Source: Reyranella sp.
GTDB taxonomy: Bacteria; Pseudomonadota; Alphaproteobacteria; Reyranellales; Reyranellaceae
Direction of reading: 5' to 3'
DNA: 64,000 nucleotides
Assembly: GCF_017305915.1 (NCBI RefSeq)
Contig: NZ_JAFKJN010000014.1
Span: 146,430-210,429 of the forward strand
Positions within the stretch are counted from its first letter, which is position 1; each line of letters starts with the position of its first letter. The translations under genes and the position numbers were made by a program. The notes beneath the pieces are model-generated. The model made no database searches. It saw only the letters and a program-made list of their open reading frames with translations, and was not told where the DNA came from. This document shows, one piece after another, positions 52,008-60,523 of the stretch.

Positions 52008-53171
52008 ATGAAATACAGCGTGATTCTTGCCGCCCTGGGCGTCCTCGGCGCCGGATCGGCGGTTGCCCAGCAGCCGCCGATCAAGATCGGCGTCCTCTAT
52101 CCTCTCACCGGCGGCGGCGCCGTCTATGGCGTGCCGGCGCTGGCCGGGCACCAGCTCGCCATCGAGGAATTGAACGCCAAGGGCGGTATCATGGGCCGCA
52201 AGATCGAATCGATCGAGCGCGACGACAAATTGAATCCGGCGACGGCCTCCTCGACGATGAAGGAGCTGATCACCAAGGACAAAGTCGACATCGTGCTGGG
52301 CGGGCTGGCCTCGTCGGTCGGGTTGGCGATGTCGGAAGTGTCGAAGCAGGAGAAGGTCGTCTACATCTCGACCGTCCCCAAGAGCATCCAGATCACCACG
52401 GACAAGCTGCACAAGTACGTCTTCCGGACCTCGGCGAACACCGACCAGGAAGGCGACACGATGGCGATGCTGGCCGGCAGGAACAAGCTCGGCAAGATCT
52501 GCCATCTCGAGCTCGACTATGCCTACGGCAACGACCTCGAGGTCGGCATCCTGAAGGCGATGCCGAAGTACGCGCCCGACGCCAAGATCGTGCTGACGCT
52601 GAAGCCCAAGCTCGGCGCCACCGACTTCAATCCGTTCATCCCGCAGGTCATGGCCGCCGGCTGCGACGGCGTGCTCTCGGGCCTGTGGGGGCCGCACTTC
52701 GTGTCGTGGGTCAAGCAGGCCGCTCCGCTCGGCTTCTTCAACAAGATCAAGTGGATCTCCGGCGGCGAGGTCGGCAGCCACGAGATCGCCGGCGAGCTGA
52801 AGGGCGAGTATCCCGACAACGTCATCTCCAACACCTACGAGCTCTGGTACCACGGCAACGATCCCTCGCACGCGGCCTTCCAGGCCAAGCTCGCCAAGAA
52901 GCTCAACACCCAGGAAACGCCGCAATGGGCGGCGCTGGGCTATATCGGCGTGATGTACACCGCGGCGGCGATGGAGAAGGCCAAGTCGACCGAGGCCGAC
53001 AAGGTCGCGGAAGCCCTCGAGGGGCTGTCGATCGGCACACCGGTCGGCAAGCTCACCATCGACGCCAAGACCCACCAGGCCAATATCGGCCAGTTCTGGG
53101 GACCGATGGTCAAGAAGCCCGATCGTGCCTACCGCATGATGGAGCCGGCGGAATACATCCAGCCGAAGTGA
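52008..53171 (+). CDS. LIV-type ABC substrate-binding protein (second system)
   Basis: The ATG at 52008 follows GGGAGG and gives 387 residues with a signal peptide (ILAALGVLGAGSAVAQQPP). The mature fold begins IKIGVLYPLTGGGAVYGVPA, and GGIMGRKIESIERDDKLNPA is the usual type I pattern. It is the first gene of a complete LIV operon (binding protein, two permeases, two ATPases, ligase). The 197-base gap upstream is free of genes and should hold the promoter. Confidence 0.92.
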   Translation: MKYSVILAALGVLGAGSAVAQQPPIKIGVLYPLTGGGAVYGVPALAGHQLAIEELNAKGGIMGRKIESIERDDKLNPATASSTMKELITKDKVDIVLGGLASSVGLAMSEVSKQEKVVYISTVPKSIQITTDKLHKYVFRTSANTDQEGDTMAMLAGRNKLGKICHLELDYAYGNDLEVGILKAMPKYAPDAKIVLTLKPKLGATDFNPFIPQVMAAGCDGVLSGLWGPHFVSWVKQAAPLGFFNKIKWISGGEVGSHEIAGELKGEYPDNVISNTYELWYHGNDPSHAAFQAKLAKKLNTQETPQWAALGYIGVMYTAAAMEKAKSTEADKVAEALEGLSIGTPVGKLTIDAKTHQANIGQFWGPMVKKPDRAYRMMEPAEYIQPK

Positions 53172-53191
53172 CGACGGAGCGACGCGCCGTC

Positions 53192-53270
53192 GTCATCCCG
53201 AGCGAAGCCGCAGGATCTCTTCTTGTCGCCAGGCCGGCAAGAACAGGTCCTCGACTACGCTCGGGACGAC
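53192..53270. repeat. Intergenic inverted repeat, family A copy 4 (imperfect)
   Basis: GTCATCCCGAGCGAAGCCGC at the left and a complement ending CGCTCGGGACGAC at the right pair with several mismatches around a long loop. As at 9676, it sits between transporter genes, here between the binding protein and livH, so it may adjust the stoichiometry of the abundant binding protein relative to the permeases. Confidence 0.75.
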
Positions 53271-53291
53271 GGTAGGGGAGAGACCGACCGA

Positions 53292-54167
53292 ATGACCCTC
53301 ACCATGTTCACGCTGAACGCGTTCTATGGCCTCGCGCTGGCGATGAACATGTTCATCATCGCCTCCGGCCTCAACCTGATCTTCGGCGTGCTGCGGGTGA
53401 TCAATTTCGCGCACGGCATGTTCTACATGTTCGGCGCCTACATCACCTTCACCGTGGCCAAGAGCTGGGGCGCGCCGTTCTTCGTGGGCGTGCTGGCGGC
53501 GGCGGCGGCACTTGGCGTCATCGCTTTCGCGATTGAGCGGCTGCTGCTGCGCCACCTCTACGACAAGGAGCACCTGATGCAGCTCCTGTTCACCTTCGCG
53601 CTGGTGCTGCTGATGAGCGATGCGGCGAAGATGATCTGGGGCACCGACCAGTACTCGGTCGGCTATCCGCCGGGGCTGGGCGGCGCGGTGAACCTGGGCT
53701 TCGTTGCCCTGCCGCAGTACCAGCTCTTCCTCTGCGCGGTCGGGCCATTGATCGCCGTCGCCATGTGGTTGCTGGTCGACCGCACGCGCTGGGGCCGCGT
53801 CGTTCGGGCGGCGACCCAGGACCGAGAGATGCTGTCGGCGCTCGGCGTCAACGTGCCGATGGTCTATGCTGCGGTGTTCACCATCGGCTCGGCGCTGGCC
53901 GGCGTCGGCGGCGCGCTCGCCGCGCCCCGGATCGCGCTGGTGCCGGGCATGGATGCCACCGTCATCAACGAGTGCTTCATCATCGTCATCATCGGCGGGC
54001 TGGGCAACCTGTGGGGCAGCTTCCTGGGTGCGCTGGCCTTCGGCTTCGTCGTGCAGTTCGGCACGGTGCTGGCGCCCAACTGGCAGGACGTGCTGCCCTA
54101 CCTGCTGATGCTGGTGGTGCTGCTCATCCGGCCGTGGGGGCTGCTTGGCCGGCCAGAGACCAATTGA
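53292..54167 (+). CDS. livH: LIV-type ABC permease 1 (LivH-like, second system)
   Basis: The ATG at 53292 (MTLTMFTLNAFYGLALAMN) gives 291 residues; an earlier start at 53223 would translate the repeat. LivH features are IASGLNLIFGVLRVINFAHG, the ATPase-contact loop RTRWGRVVRAATQDREML and the ending LIRPWGLLGRPE. About eight TM segments. It pairs with the permease at 54187. Confidence 0.92.
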   Translation: MTLTMFTLNAFYGLALAMNMFIIASGLNLIFGVLRVINFAHGMFYMFGAYITFTVAKSWGAPFFVGVLAAAAALGVIAFAIERLLLRHLYDKEHLMQLLFTFALVLLMSDAAKMIWGTDQYSVGYPPGLGGAVNLGFVALPQYQLFLCAVGPLIAVAMWLLVDRTRWGRVVRAATQDREMLSALGVNVPMVYAAVFTIGSALAGVGGALAAPRIALVPGMDATVINECFIIVIIGGLGNLWGSFLGALAFGFVVQFGTVLAPNWQDVLPYLLMLVVLLIRPWGLLGRPETN

Positions 54168-54186
54168 GCGGGGCGAGGTGCTGAGC

Positions 54187-55128
54187 ATGCCGCAGCGTCG
54201 CACCCTGGTCGCCTCCGCGATCGTCGTGCTGCTGCTGGCGCTGCTGCCGCTCAGCGGCAGCCGCTACGCCGTCGATCTCGCGACCGAGGTCCTGATCTAT
54301 GCCCTGTTCGCGTTGAGCCTCAACGTCGTCATCGGCTTCACCGGCAACATCTCGTTCGGCCATGCCGCCTATTTCGCCATCGGCGGCTATGCCTGCGCCA
54401 TCCTGCTCACCACCTACGACTGGCCGCTGGCGGTGAGCCTGCCGGCGGCGGTGGTGCTGGCCGGGCTGGTGGCCGCGGCGGTGGGCTACTTCTGCGTGCG
54501 GCTGACGCAGATCTATTTCGCCATGCTGACTCTCGCCTTCGCCATGCTGGTGTGGGGCGTCGCCTTCAAGTGGAAGGAAGTCACCGGCGGCGACGACGGC
54601 TTCACCGGCATCAAGCTGCCGGCAATGCTGGCCCATCATGTCGGCTACTTCTACTTCACGCTGGCCGTGGTCGCCGCGGGCGTGGCGGCGCTCTGGGTGA
54701 TCTGTCATTCGGCGTTCGGGCTGACCTTGGTGGCGGTGCGCGAGAACGCCGTGCGGGCGGGCTTCATCGGCGTCGACACGCGGCGCATGCGCTGGGCCGC
54801 CTTCACCGTCGCCGGCACGTTCGGCGGCCTCGCCGGCGCGCTGTTCGGCATGTACCACCGCGGCATGTACATCGAGAACGCCTTCTGGACCGAATCGGCC
54901 AACGTGCTGATCATGGTGCTGCTGGGCGGCATCTACTCCTTCGTCGGCCCGATCTTCGGCGCCGCCGCGCTTCATCTGCTGCAGACCTTCACCAACCAGT
55001 ATACGCCCTACTGGCCGACCGTGCTGGGGCTGATCCTGCTGGTGATCGTGCTGGTGCTGCCCGACGGGCTGATCGGCCTGGCGGCTCGCTTCAAGGCCCA
55101 TCGAGGGGCCCGTCGAGGCAGGACATGA
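54187..55128 (+). CDS. livM: LIV-type ABC permease 2 (LivM-like, second system)
   Basis: The ATG at 54187 (MPQRRTLVASAIVVLL) follows GAGGTG and gives 313 residues. Earlier TTG (54145) and GTG (54178) starts are possible. LivM signatures: LSLNVVIGFTGNISFGHAAY, the contact region FGLTLVAVRENAVRAGFIGV and LVLPDGLIGLAARF. It overlaps the livG start by four bases. Confidence 0.9.
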   Translation: MPQRRTLVASAIVVLLLALLPLSGSRYAVDLATEVLIYALFALSLNVVIGFTGNISFGHAAYFAIGGYACAILLTTYDWPLAVSLPAAVVLAGLVAAAVGYFCVRLTQIYFAMLTLAFAMLVWGVAFKWKEVTGGDDGFTGIKLPAMLAHHVGYFYFTLAVVAAGVAALWVICHSAFGLTLVAVRENAVRAGFIGVDTRRMRWAAFTVAGTFGGLAGALFGMYHRGMYIENAFWTESANVLIMVLLGGIYSFVGPIFGAAALHLLQTFTNQYTPYWPTVLGLILLVIVLVLPDGLIGLAARFKAHRGARRGRT

Positions 55129-55880
55129 CCGCCATGCTGAGCATCGCGGGCCTGTGGAAGTCGTTCGCCGGCTTCGTCGCCACGCGCGACGTGTCGCTCG
55201 ACCTCGCGGCGGGCGAGCTGCACGCCGTGATCGGGCCCAACGGCGCGGGCAAGACGACCTTCTTCAATCTCATCACCGGTCACTTGCGCCCCGACAAGGG
55301 CGCGGTGTCGTTCGAGGGCCGCGACCTGATCGGCCTGCCGCCGCAGAAGATCGTGCGGCTGGGCATCGCCCGCTCGTTCCAGCGCATCAACATCTATCCC
55401 AGGCTCACCGTGTTCGAGAACGTGCAGGTGGCGCTGATCGCGCACGAGGGCCAGCAATGGAACCTGTTCCGCCCCGGCCGCTCGCTGCACCGCGAGGGAA
55501 CGGCCGAGCTGCTGGAGCTCGTGGGCCTCGCGGCCGAGGCGGCGGAGACCGCGGGCGAGCTGAGCTACGGCAAGCAGAAGCAGCTCGAGCTGGCGATCGC
55601 GCTCGCCTCCCAGCCGCGCCTGCTGCTGCTCGACGAGCCGACCGCCGGCATGTCGCCGCAGGAGACGGCCGCGACCATCGCCTCGGTGCGCGACATCGTG
55701 AAGGCACGCGGCCTCACCTTGCTGTTCACCGAGCACGACATGGCCGTGGTGTTCGGCATCGCCGAGCGCATCTCGGTGTTGCATCACGGCGAGATCATCG
55801 CCTCCGGCGAACCGGATACCGTGCGCAACGATGCCGAGGTCAGGCGGGTCTATCTCGGGGAGCACGGCGGTCATGGCTAA
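55125..55880 (+). CDS. livG: LIV-type ABC ATPase (LivG-like, second system)
   Basis: The ATG overlaps the livM stop (ATGA). The 251-residue protein has Walker A GPNGAGKTT (about residues 37-45), the signature ELSYGKQKQLELA, Walker B LLLLDEP, and TEHDMAVVF with the switch His. The LivG-type insertion after Walker A, with INIYPRLTVFENVQVAL, is intact. It overlaps the livF start by eight bases. Confidence 0.93.
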   Translation: MTAMLSIAGLWKSFAGFVATRDVSLDLAAGELHAVIGPNGAGKTTFFNLITGHLRPDKGAVSFEGRDLIGLPPQKIVRLGIARSFQRINIYPRLTVFENVQVALIAHEGQQWNLFRPGRSLHREGTAELLELVGLAAEAAETAGELSYGKQKQLELAIALASQPRLLLLDEPTAGMSPQETAATIASVRDIVKARGLTLLFTEHDMAVVFGIAERISVLHHGEIIASGEPDTVRNDAEVRRVYLGEHGGHG

Positions 55881-56604
55881 TCGGGGGGCCGGTCAGGGGG
55901 CTGACCTCCAGGTCGAGGCCATCCACACCGCCTACGGGCTGAGCCGCGTCCTGTTCGGCGTGTCGCTCGAGGTCCATGCCGGCGAGTGCATCGCCCTGAT
56001 CGGCCGCAACGGCGTCGGCAAGACCACGACCATGCGCTCGATCATCGGCCTGACGCCGCCGGCCAGCGGCCGGGTGATGTGGAAGGGGCGGGACATCGCC
56101 CGGCTCGGGCCGCACCGCATCTGCCGCCTGGGCATCGGCTTCGTGCCCGAGGACCGGCGCATCTTTCCCGAGCTCACGGTCTGGGAGAACCTCGACATCG
56201 CGCGGCGCGCCGGCCCGGACGGCCGGACGACCTGGCGCGAGGAGCAGGTGTTCGCGCTGTTCCCCGACCTCAAGGAGATCCGCGACCGCCGCGGCGGCGT
56301 GCTGTCGGGCGGGCAGCAGCAGATGCTCACCATCGCGCGCACCCTGATGGGCAATCCCGAGCTGCTGCTGCTCGACGAGCCGTCGGAGGGACTGGCGCCG
56401 CTGATCGTCGAGCAGCTCCGCCAGCGTGTGGCTGAGCTCAAGGCGACCGGGCTGTCGATCGTGCTGGCGGAGCAGAACCTGCAGTTCGTCATGGCGCTCG
56501 CCGACCGCGTCTACATCCTGGAGAAGGGCGAGGTGCGCTTCACCGGCACACCCGCCAACTTGCAGGCCGACAAGAGCATCGTGCAACAGTTCTTGACGGT
56601 ATGA
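55873..56604 (+). CDS. livF: LIV-type ABC ATPase (LivF-like, second system)
   Basis: The ATG at 55873 (MANRGAGQGADLQVEAIHTA) gives 243 residues. Walker A GRNGVGKTTT lies at about 44-53. VPEDRRIFPELTVWENL, the signature VLSGGQQQML, Walker B LLLLDEPSEGLAP and LAEQNLQF are typical of LivF. It starts inside the livG gene, a sign of tight coupling, and ends 16 bases before a family C half-repeat. Confidence 0.93.
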   Translation: MANRGAGQGADLQVEAIHTAYGLSRVLFGVSLEVHAGECIALIGRNGVGKTTTMRSIIGLTPPASGRVMWKGRDIARLGPHRICRLGIGFVPEDRRIFPELTVWENLDIARRAGPDGRTTWREEQVFALFPDLKEIRDRRGGVLSGGQQQMLTIARTLMGNPELLLLDEPSEGLAPLIVEQLRQRVAELKATGLSIVLAEQNLQFVMALADRVYILEKGEVRFTGTPANLQADKSIVQQFLTV

Positions 56605-56620
56605 GCGAGCCGCACGAAGC

Positions 56621-56652
56621 GAGACGGCGCTTCGCGCCTCCTCAGGGTGAGG
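56621..56652. repeat. Family C half-repeat between livF and the ligase
   Basis: GAGACGGCGCTTCGCGCCTC followed by CTCAGGGTGAGG matches the right arm of the full inverted repeat at 58467-58507, but no second arm is near. It contains its own small palindrome (GGCGCTTCGCGCC). It is probably a remnant or a single-arm copy. Confidence 0.65.
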
Positions 56653-56722
56653 TGGATTTTGCCGAAGCGGAACGTGCTCTACTATGCGGCGACGCGCGCG
56701 CCCGCGCTGCAACGAGGAAGTC

Positions 56723-58351
56723 ATGCCCGAGATCATGGACGATACGACCATCGCTGCAGCGTTTGCGGCTGCGGTCTCCGCGCATGCCGGTCGCCCGTTC
56801 CTGGCCGTGCCCGCCAATCAGGACCGCGCCTATCTGCCGGCGGGCTTCGAGATGTCGTACGGCGAGGCCGGGCAGCGCGTCGAGGAGCTGGCGGGACTCT
56901 ACCGGCAGGCGGGCTACGGCATCGGCCATCGCGTCGCGACGCTGCTGGAGAACCGGCCCGAGCATGTGCTTCACACGCTGGCCCTCAACAGCATCGGCGT
57001 GTGCTGCGTGCCGATCAATCCGGACTACCGCGCCGCCGAGATCGCCTATCTCATCGACCACAGCGAACCCGACCTCGTCCTGACCCTCGGCGAGCGGCAG
57101 GCGTCGATCGCCGAAGCCCTGGCGCAGGCGGCGCACCGGCCCCGCGTGGTCGTATCGGAGTCGTTCCCGGGATCGCTGGAGAAGGTGTCGCACGCGGCAC
57201 GCGACACGCGGCCCGTCCCCGAGACGCCGGCCAGCATCCTGTATACCTCCGGCACGACCGGCCGGCCCAAGGGCTGCGTGTTGTCCCATGGCTATGTGAT
57301 GGCGTCCGGCGCCTGGTACGCCTCGCTCGGCGGGATGGCCGGCCTGCGCCGGGCCGAAGATCGCATCTACAATCCGCTGCCGCTCTATCACGCCAACGCC
57401 GGCGTGGTCTCGCTGATGGGCGCCATCGTGACGGGCAACTGCCAGATCCAGCCCGATCGCTTCCATCCGCAGCGCTGGTGGCGGGAGGTGGCCGAGACCG
57501 GCGCCACCGTCGTCCACTATCTCGGGGTGATCGCGCCGGTGCTGCTGAAGCTGGCGCCTGGCGAGCACGAACGCCGCCACAAGGTCCGGTTCGGCATCGG
57601 CGCCGGCATCGAGCCCGAGCTGCACGCGGCGTTCGAGCAGCGCTTCGGCTTTCCCATGATCGAGCTCTGGGGAATGACGGAGATGGTCCGCGTGCTGGGC
57701 GACACCGCCGAGCCCCGCCAGGTGGGCACCCGCGCGTTCGGACGGGCCGTGCCGGGCGTCGAGGTTCGCGTCGTCGACGATGCCGATCGCGACGTCGCCG
57801 ATGGCCAGCCCGGCGAGATGCTGGTGCGCCACTCGTCGGAGACGCCGCGCCGCGGCTGCTTCTCCGGCTATCTCAAGGACGAGGCGGCCACCGAGACCGC
57901 CTGGCAGGGCGGCTGGTTCCATACCGGCGACGTGGTGTGGCGCGGGCCGGACGGCATGCTGCATTTCGTCGAGCGCAAGAAGAACATCATCCGCCGCTCG
58001 GGCGAGAACATCGCGGCGGCCGAGGTCGAGGCCGTGCTGCTCACCCATCCAGATGTGCAGCAGGTGGCCGTGATGGCGGTGAAGGACGAGCTTCGTGACG
58101 AGGAGGTGCTGGCCTGCGTGGTGCTCAAGCGCGCGATGGCGGAGAAGGAGGCGGCGACGGCGCTGTTTCACCATTGCAACGAGCGCCTCGCCTACTACAA
58201 GCCGCCGGGCTGGATCCACATCGTGCAAAGCCTGCCCACGACGGGCACGCAGAAGATCCAGAAGCACAGCATCTACCCGGCCGGGACCGATCCGCGCACC
58301 CTGTCGGAGATCATCGACCTGCGCTCCCTGAAGCGCCGCCAGCACGCGTAA
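56723..58351 (+). CDS. Acyl-CoA ligase linked to the second LIV transporter
   Basis: The ATG at 56723 follows GAGGAAG and gives 542 residues. P-loop ILYTSGTTGRPKGCVLSHG, adenylate site IELWGMTEMVRV, hinge GWFHTGDVVWRGPDGMLHFV with RSGENIAAAEVE, and C-terminal TGTQKIQKHSI with the catalytic Lys are complete. It resembles crotonobetaine/carnitine-CoA ligase and other medium-acid ligases. Position after a full LIV operon, as in the first cluster, points to CoA activation of the imported acid. Confidence 0.9.
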   Translation: MPEIMDDTTIAAAFAAAVSAHAGRPFLAVPANQDRAYLPAGFEMSYGEAGQRVEELAGLYRQAGYGIGHRVATLLENRPEHVLHTLALNSIGVCCVPINPDYRAAEIAYLIDHSEPDLVLTLGERQASIAEALAQAAHRPRVVVSESFPGSLEKVSHAARDTRPVPETPASILYTSGTTGRPKGCVLSHGYVMASGAWYASLGGMAGLRRAEDRIYNPLPLYHANAGVVSLMGAIVTGNCQIQPDRFHPQRWWREVAETGATVVHYLGVIAPVLLKLAPGEHERRHKVRFGIGAGIEPELHAAFEQRFGFPMIELWGMTEMVRVLGDTAEPRQVGTRAFGRAVPGVEVRVVDDADRDVADGQPGEMLVRHSSETPRRGCFSGYLKDEAATETAWQGGWFHTGDVVWRGPDGMLHFVERKKNIIRRSGENIAAAEVEAVLLTHPDVQQVAVMAVKDELRDEEVLACVVLKRAMAEKEAATALFHHCNERLAYYKPPGWIHIVQSLPTTGTQKIQKHSIYPAGTDPRTLSEIIDLRSLKRRQHA

Positions 58352-58397
58352 CTGCGTTGGTCAGGTCTGTGGGTAGCTGCGGCGCGCAAGTCCATTA

Positions 58398-58507
58398 CCT
58401 CGCCCTGAGGAGCGGCCCGTCGGGCCGCGTCTCGAAGGGTGGGCAACAGGCAAGGTGCGGGGGCTCGCCCTTCGAGACGGGCGCTTCGCGCCCTCCTCAG
58501 GGTGAGG
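58398..58507. repeat. Intergenic inverted repeat, family C full copy
   Basis: The left arm CCTCGCCCTGAGGAGC... (58398 to about 58440) and the right arm ...CCTCCTCAGGGTGAGG (about 58467-58507) pair over most of their length. Each arm holds a smaller internal hairpin (GCGGCCCGTCGGGCCGC and GGGCGCTTCGCGCCC). It separates the convergent ligase and ribA genes and could terminate both. Confidence 0.85.
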
Positions 58508-58527
58508 GGTGCGCATTCCGCGGATGC

Positions 58528-59691
58528 CTACAGCAGGTGCCCCGCGCGCTCGGCCTTGGTGCGGAGATAATTCTCGTTGTGGCCGTTCGACGGGAAGGCG
58601 TGCGCCACGCGCTCGGCGACCTCGATGCCGTAGCGCGCGAGCTGGGCGATCTTCTCGGGGTTGTTGGTCATCAGCCGCACCCGCTTGATGCCCATGCGCT
58701 GGAGCATGGTCGCGGCCGGGGCGTAGAGGCGCTCGTCGGCGTCGAAGCCCAGCTGCTCGTTGGCGTCGATCGTGTCGAAGCCGTCATCCTGCAATTCGTA
58801 GGCGCGCAGCTTGTTGACCAGGCCGATGCCGCGACCCTCCTGCGCGAGATAGAGCAGCACGCCCGAGCCCTGCTTGGCGATCTGCTCGATGGCGCCCCGG
58901 AGCTGCACGCCGCAATCGCAGCGCAGCGAGCCCAGCAGGTCGCCGGTGAAGCATTCGGAATGGAGCCGGATCAGCACCGGCTCGGTCGGGTCGATCTCGC
59001 CGACCACGATGGCGAGGTGCTCCTTGCCGCCGTCGCTCGGCCGCCACGCGAGTATGCGGGCGTTCTCCGCGCCCTCCAGCGGCACGTGCGCCTGCGCCAC
59101 CTGCTGCAGGTTGCGCGCCGCCGTCTCCTCGTAGGCGCGGACGTCTTCGGCGTCGACATAGACCAGGTCCTGCTCGCGCGCCCAGTCGCGCCGCTTGTCG
59201 CCGCGGTCGCTGGTCAGCGGCCCCAGCACCACCGCCGGCAGCAGGCGCGACAGCTTGGCGAGCTCGATCGCCGCCTCGGCGACCTGCGGCGCGTGGCTGG
59301 CCACGGGGCGGGAGAGGTGGCTGAGCGCGATGTGGCGGCCGGCGGTCTCGCTCTCGTGCGGCCGCAGGATGATGTCGACCGGCACGCCCTGCGGCAGGTC
59401 GATGGTGATCGGCTTGTTGCGGTCGCCCATGCCGCCCGCGATGTGCGGCGGGATCTCCATGCCGATCGCCTCGGCCCGGCGGCGGGTGGTGACCAGGACG
59501 GGGGCGTCCTGGGCCAGGCCCTGCAGGTGCTGCAGGGCCTGCGGGCCGCAGGATTCAGCGGCGATGACCAGCCCGCCATGGCCCTGCGCGTCGCGCAGGA
59601 CGACGATGCCGCCCCGGCGCAATTCCGCCATGGCGCGCTCGACGGCGGCTTGCGCAGTGGCAGTGCGGGATGAGTTGGGGGCGGCGGCCAT
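58528..59691 (-). CDS. ribA: GTP cyclohydrolase II with degenerate RibB-like N-terminal domain
   Basis: The C-terminal half (about residues 190-387) is a complete GTP cyclohydrolase II: LHSECFTGDLLGSLRCDCG with the zinc Cys residues, YLAQEGRGIGLVNKLRAYEL and MTNNPEKI. It makes the first riboflavin intermediate from GTP. The N-terminal half has the outline of DHBP synthase (RibB), but the DDEDRENEGDL-type acidic motif is replaced by LRDAQGHGGLVIAA, so it is unlikely to make DHBP. A separate ribB must exist elsewhere. A short divergent gap separates it from the regulator at 59793. Confidence 0.9.
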   Translation of the reverse strand: MAAAPNSSRTATAQAAVERAMAELRRGGIVVLRDAQGHGGLVIAAESCGPQALQHLQGLAQDAPVLVTTRRRAEAIGMEIPPHIAGGMGDRNKPITIDLPQGVPVDIILRPHESETAGRHIALSHLSRPVASHAPQVAEAAIELAKLSRLLPAVVLGPLTSDRGDKRRDWAREQDLVYVDAEDVRAYEETAARNLQQVAQAHVPLEGAENARILAWRPSDGGKEHLAIVVGEIDPTEPVLIRLHSECFTGDLLGSLRCDCGVQLRGAIEQIAKQGSGVLLYLAQEGRGIGLVNKLRAYELQDDGFDTIDANEQLGFDADERLYAPAATMLQRMGIKRVRLMTNNPEKIAQLARYGIEVAERVAHAFPSNGHNENYLRTKAERAGHLL

Positions 59692-59792
59692 AGGTCCTAT
59701 CGGGGCTCCTTATATAAGTCTAGCACGGAGCGGGCCATCCGGTTGAAAGTGAACCGCTTTTGCAGGGCGAGCGTACCGGATACACTGAACTC

Positions 59793-60512
59793 ATGGATGC
59801 ATCGGGCAGCGGCATGACCGGCAACAATCGCGGCAAGAAGATCCTCCTGGTCGACGACGACCAGGCTTTGCGCACCGTGCTGGCCGAGCAACTCGACCTC
59901 TATGACGGCTTCACGACCATCCAGGTCGGGACCGCCGCCGAGGGGCTCGAGAAGGCCAAGCTCGCCCATTACGACGCCGTCCTGCTCGACATCGGCCTGC
60001 CGGACATGGACGGCCGCGAGCTGTGCAAGCTGATGCGCCGCCAGGGCGTGCGCGCGCCGGTGATCATGCTGACCGCCGCCGATTCCGATGCCGACACCAT
60101 CCTCGGGCTGGAGTCGGGCGCCAACGACTACGTCACCAAGCCGTTCCGCATCAACGTGCTGCTGGCCCGGCTGCGCGCCCATCTGCGCCAGCACGAGCGC
60201 AGCGAGGACGCGGTGATGACCATCGGGCCCTACGAGTTCCATCCGGCCGGCAAGATGCTGGTGGAGAAAGGCGGCAAGAAGAAAATCCGCCTGACCGATA
60301 AAGAGGCCTCGATCCTGAAATACCTGTTCCGCGCCGGCGACCGGCCGGTGGCGCGCGACGTGCTGCTGAACGAGGTGTGGGGCTACAACGCCGGCGTCAC
60401 GACGCACACGCTCGAGACCCACATCTATCGCCTGCGCCAGAAGATCGAGAAGGATCCCACCAGCGCCGCGATCCTGATCACCGATCGCGGCGGCTACCGG
60501 CTGCAACCATAG
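59793..60512 (+). CDS. OmpR-family response regulator, no adjacent kinase
   Basis: From the ATG at 59793 the protein has 239 residues (59814 and 59760 are other possible starts). The receiver has ILLVDDDQAL and phospho-acceptor Asp66 (LLDIGLPDMDG), with TKPF holding the Lys. The output domain is a PhoB-like winged helix with LTDKEASILKYLF and THTLETHIYRLRQKIE. No histidine kinase is next to it, so it is an orphan regulator here. The diiron ferritin-like gene begins 12 bases after it, a strong hint of co-transcription. Confidence 0.9.
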   Translation: MDASGSGMTGNNRGKKILLVDDDQALRTVLAEQLDLYDGFTTIQVGTAAEGLEKAKLAHYDAVLLDIGLPDMDGRELCKLMRRQGVRAPVIMLTAADSDADTILGLESGANDYVTKPFRINVLLARLRAHLRQHERSEDAVMTIGPYEFHPAGKMLVEKGGKKKIRLTDKEASILKYLFRAGDRPVARDVLLNEVWGYNAGVTTHTLETHIYRLRQKIEKDPTSAAILITDRGGYRLQP

Positions 60513-60523
60513 GGCCTCGGTAA

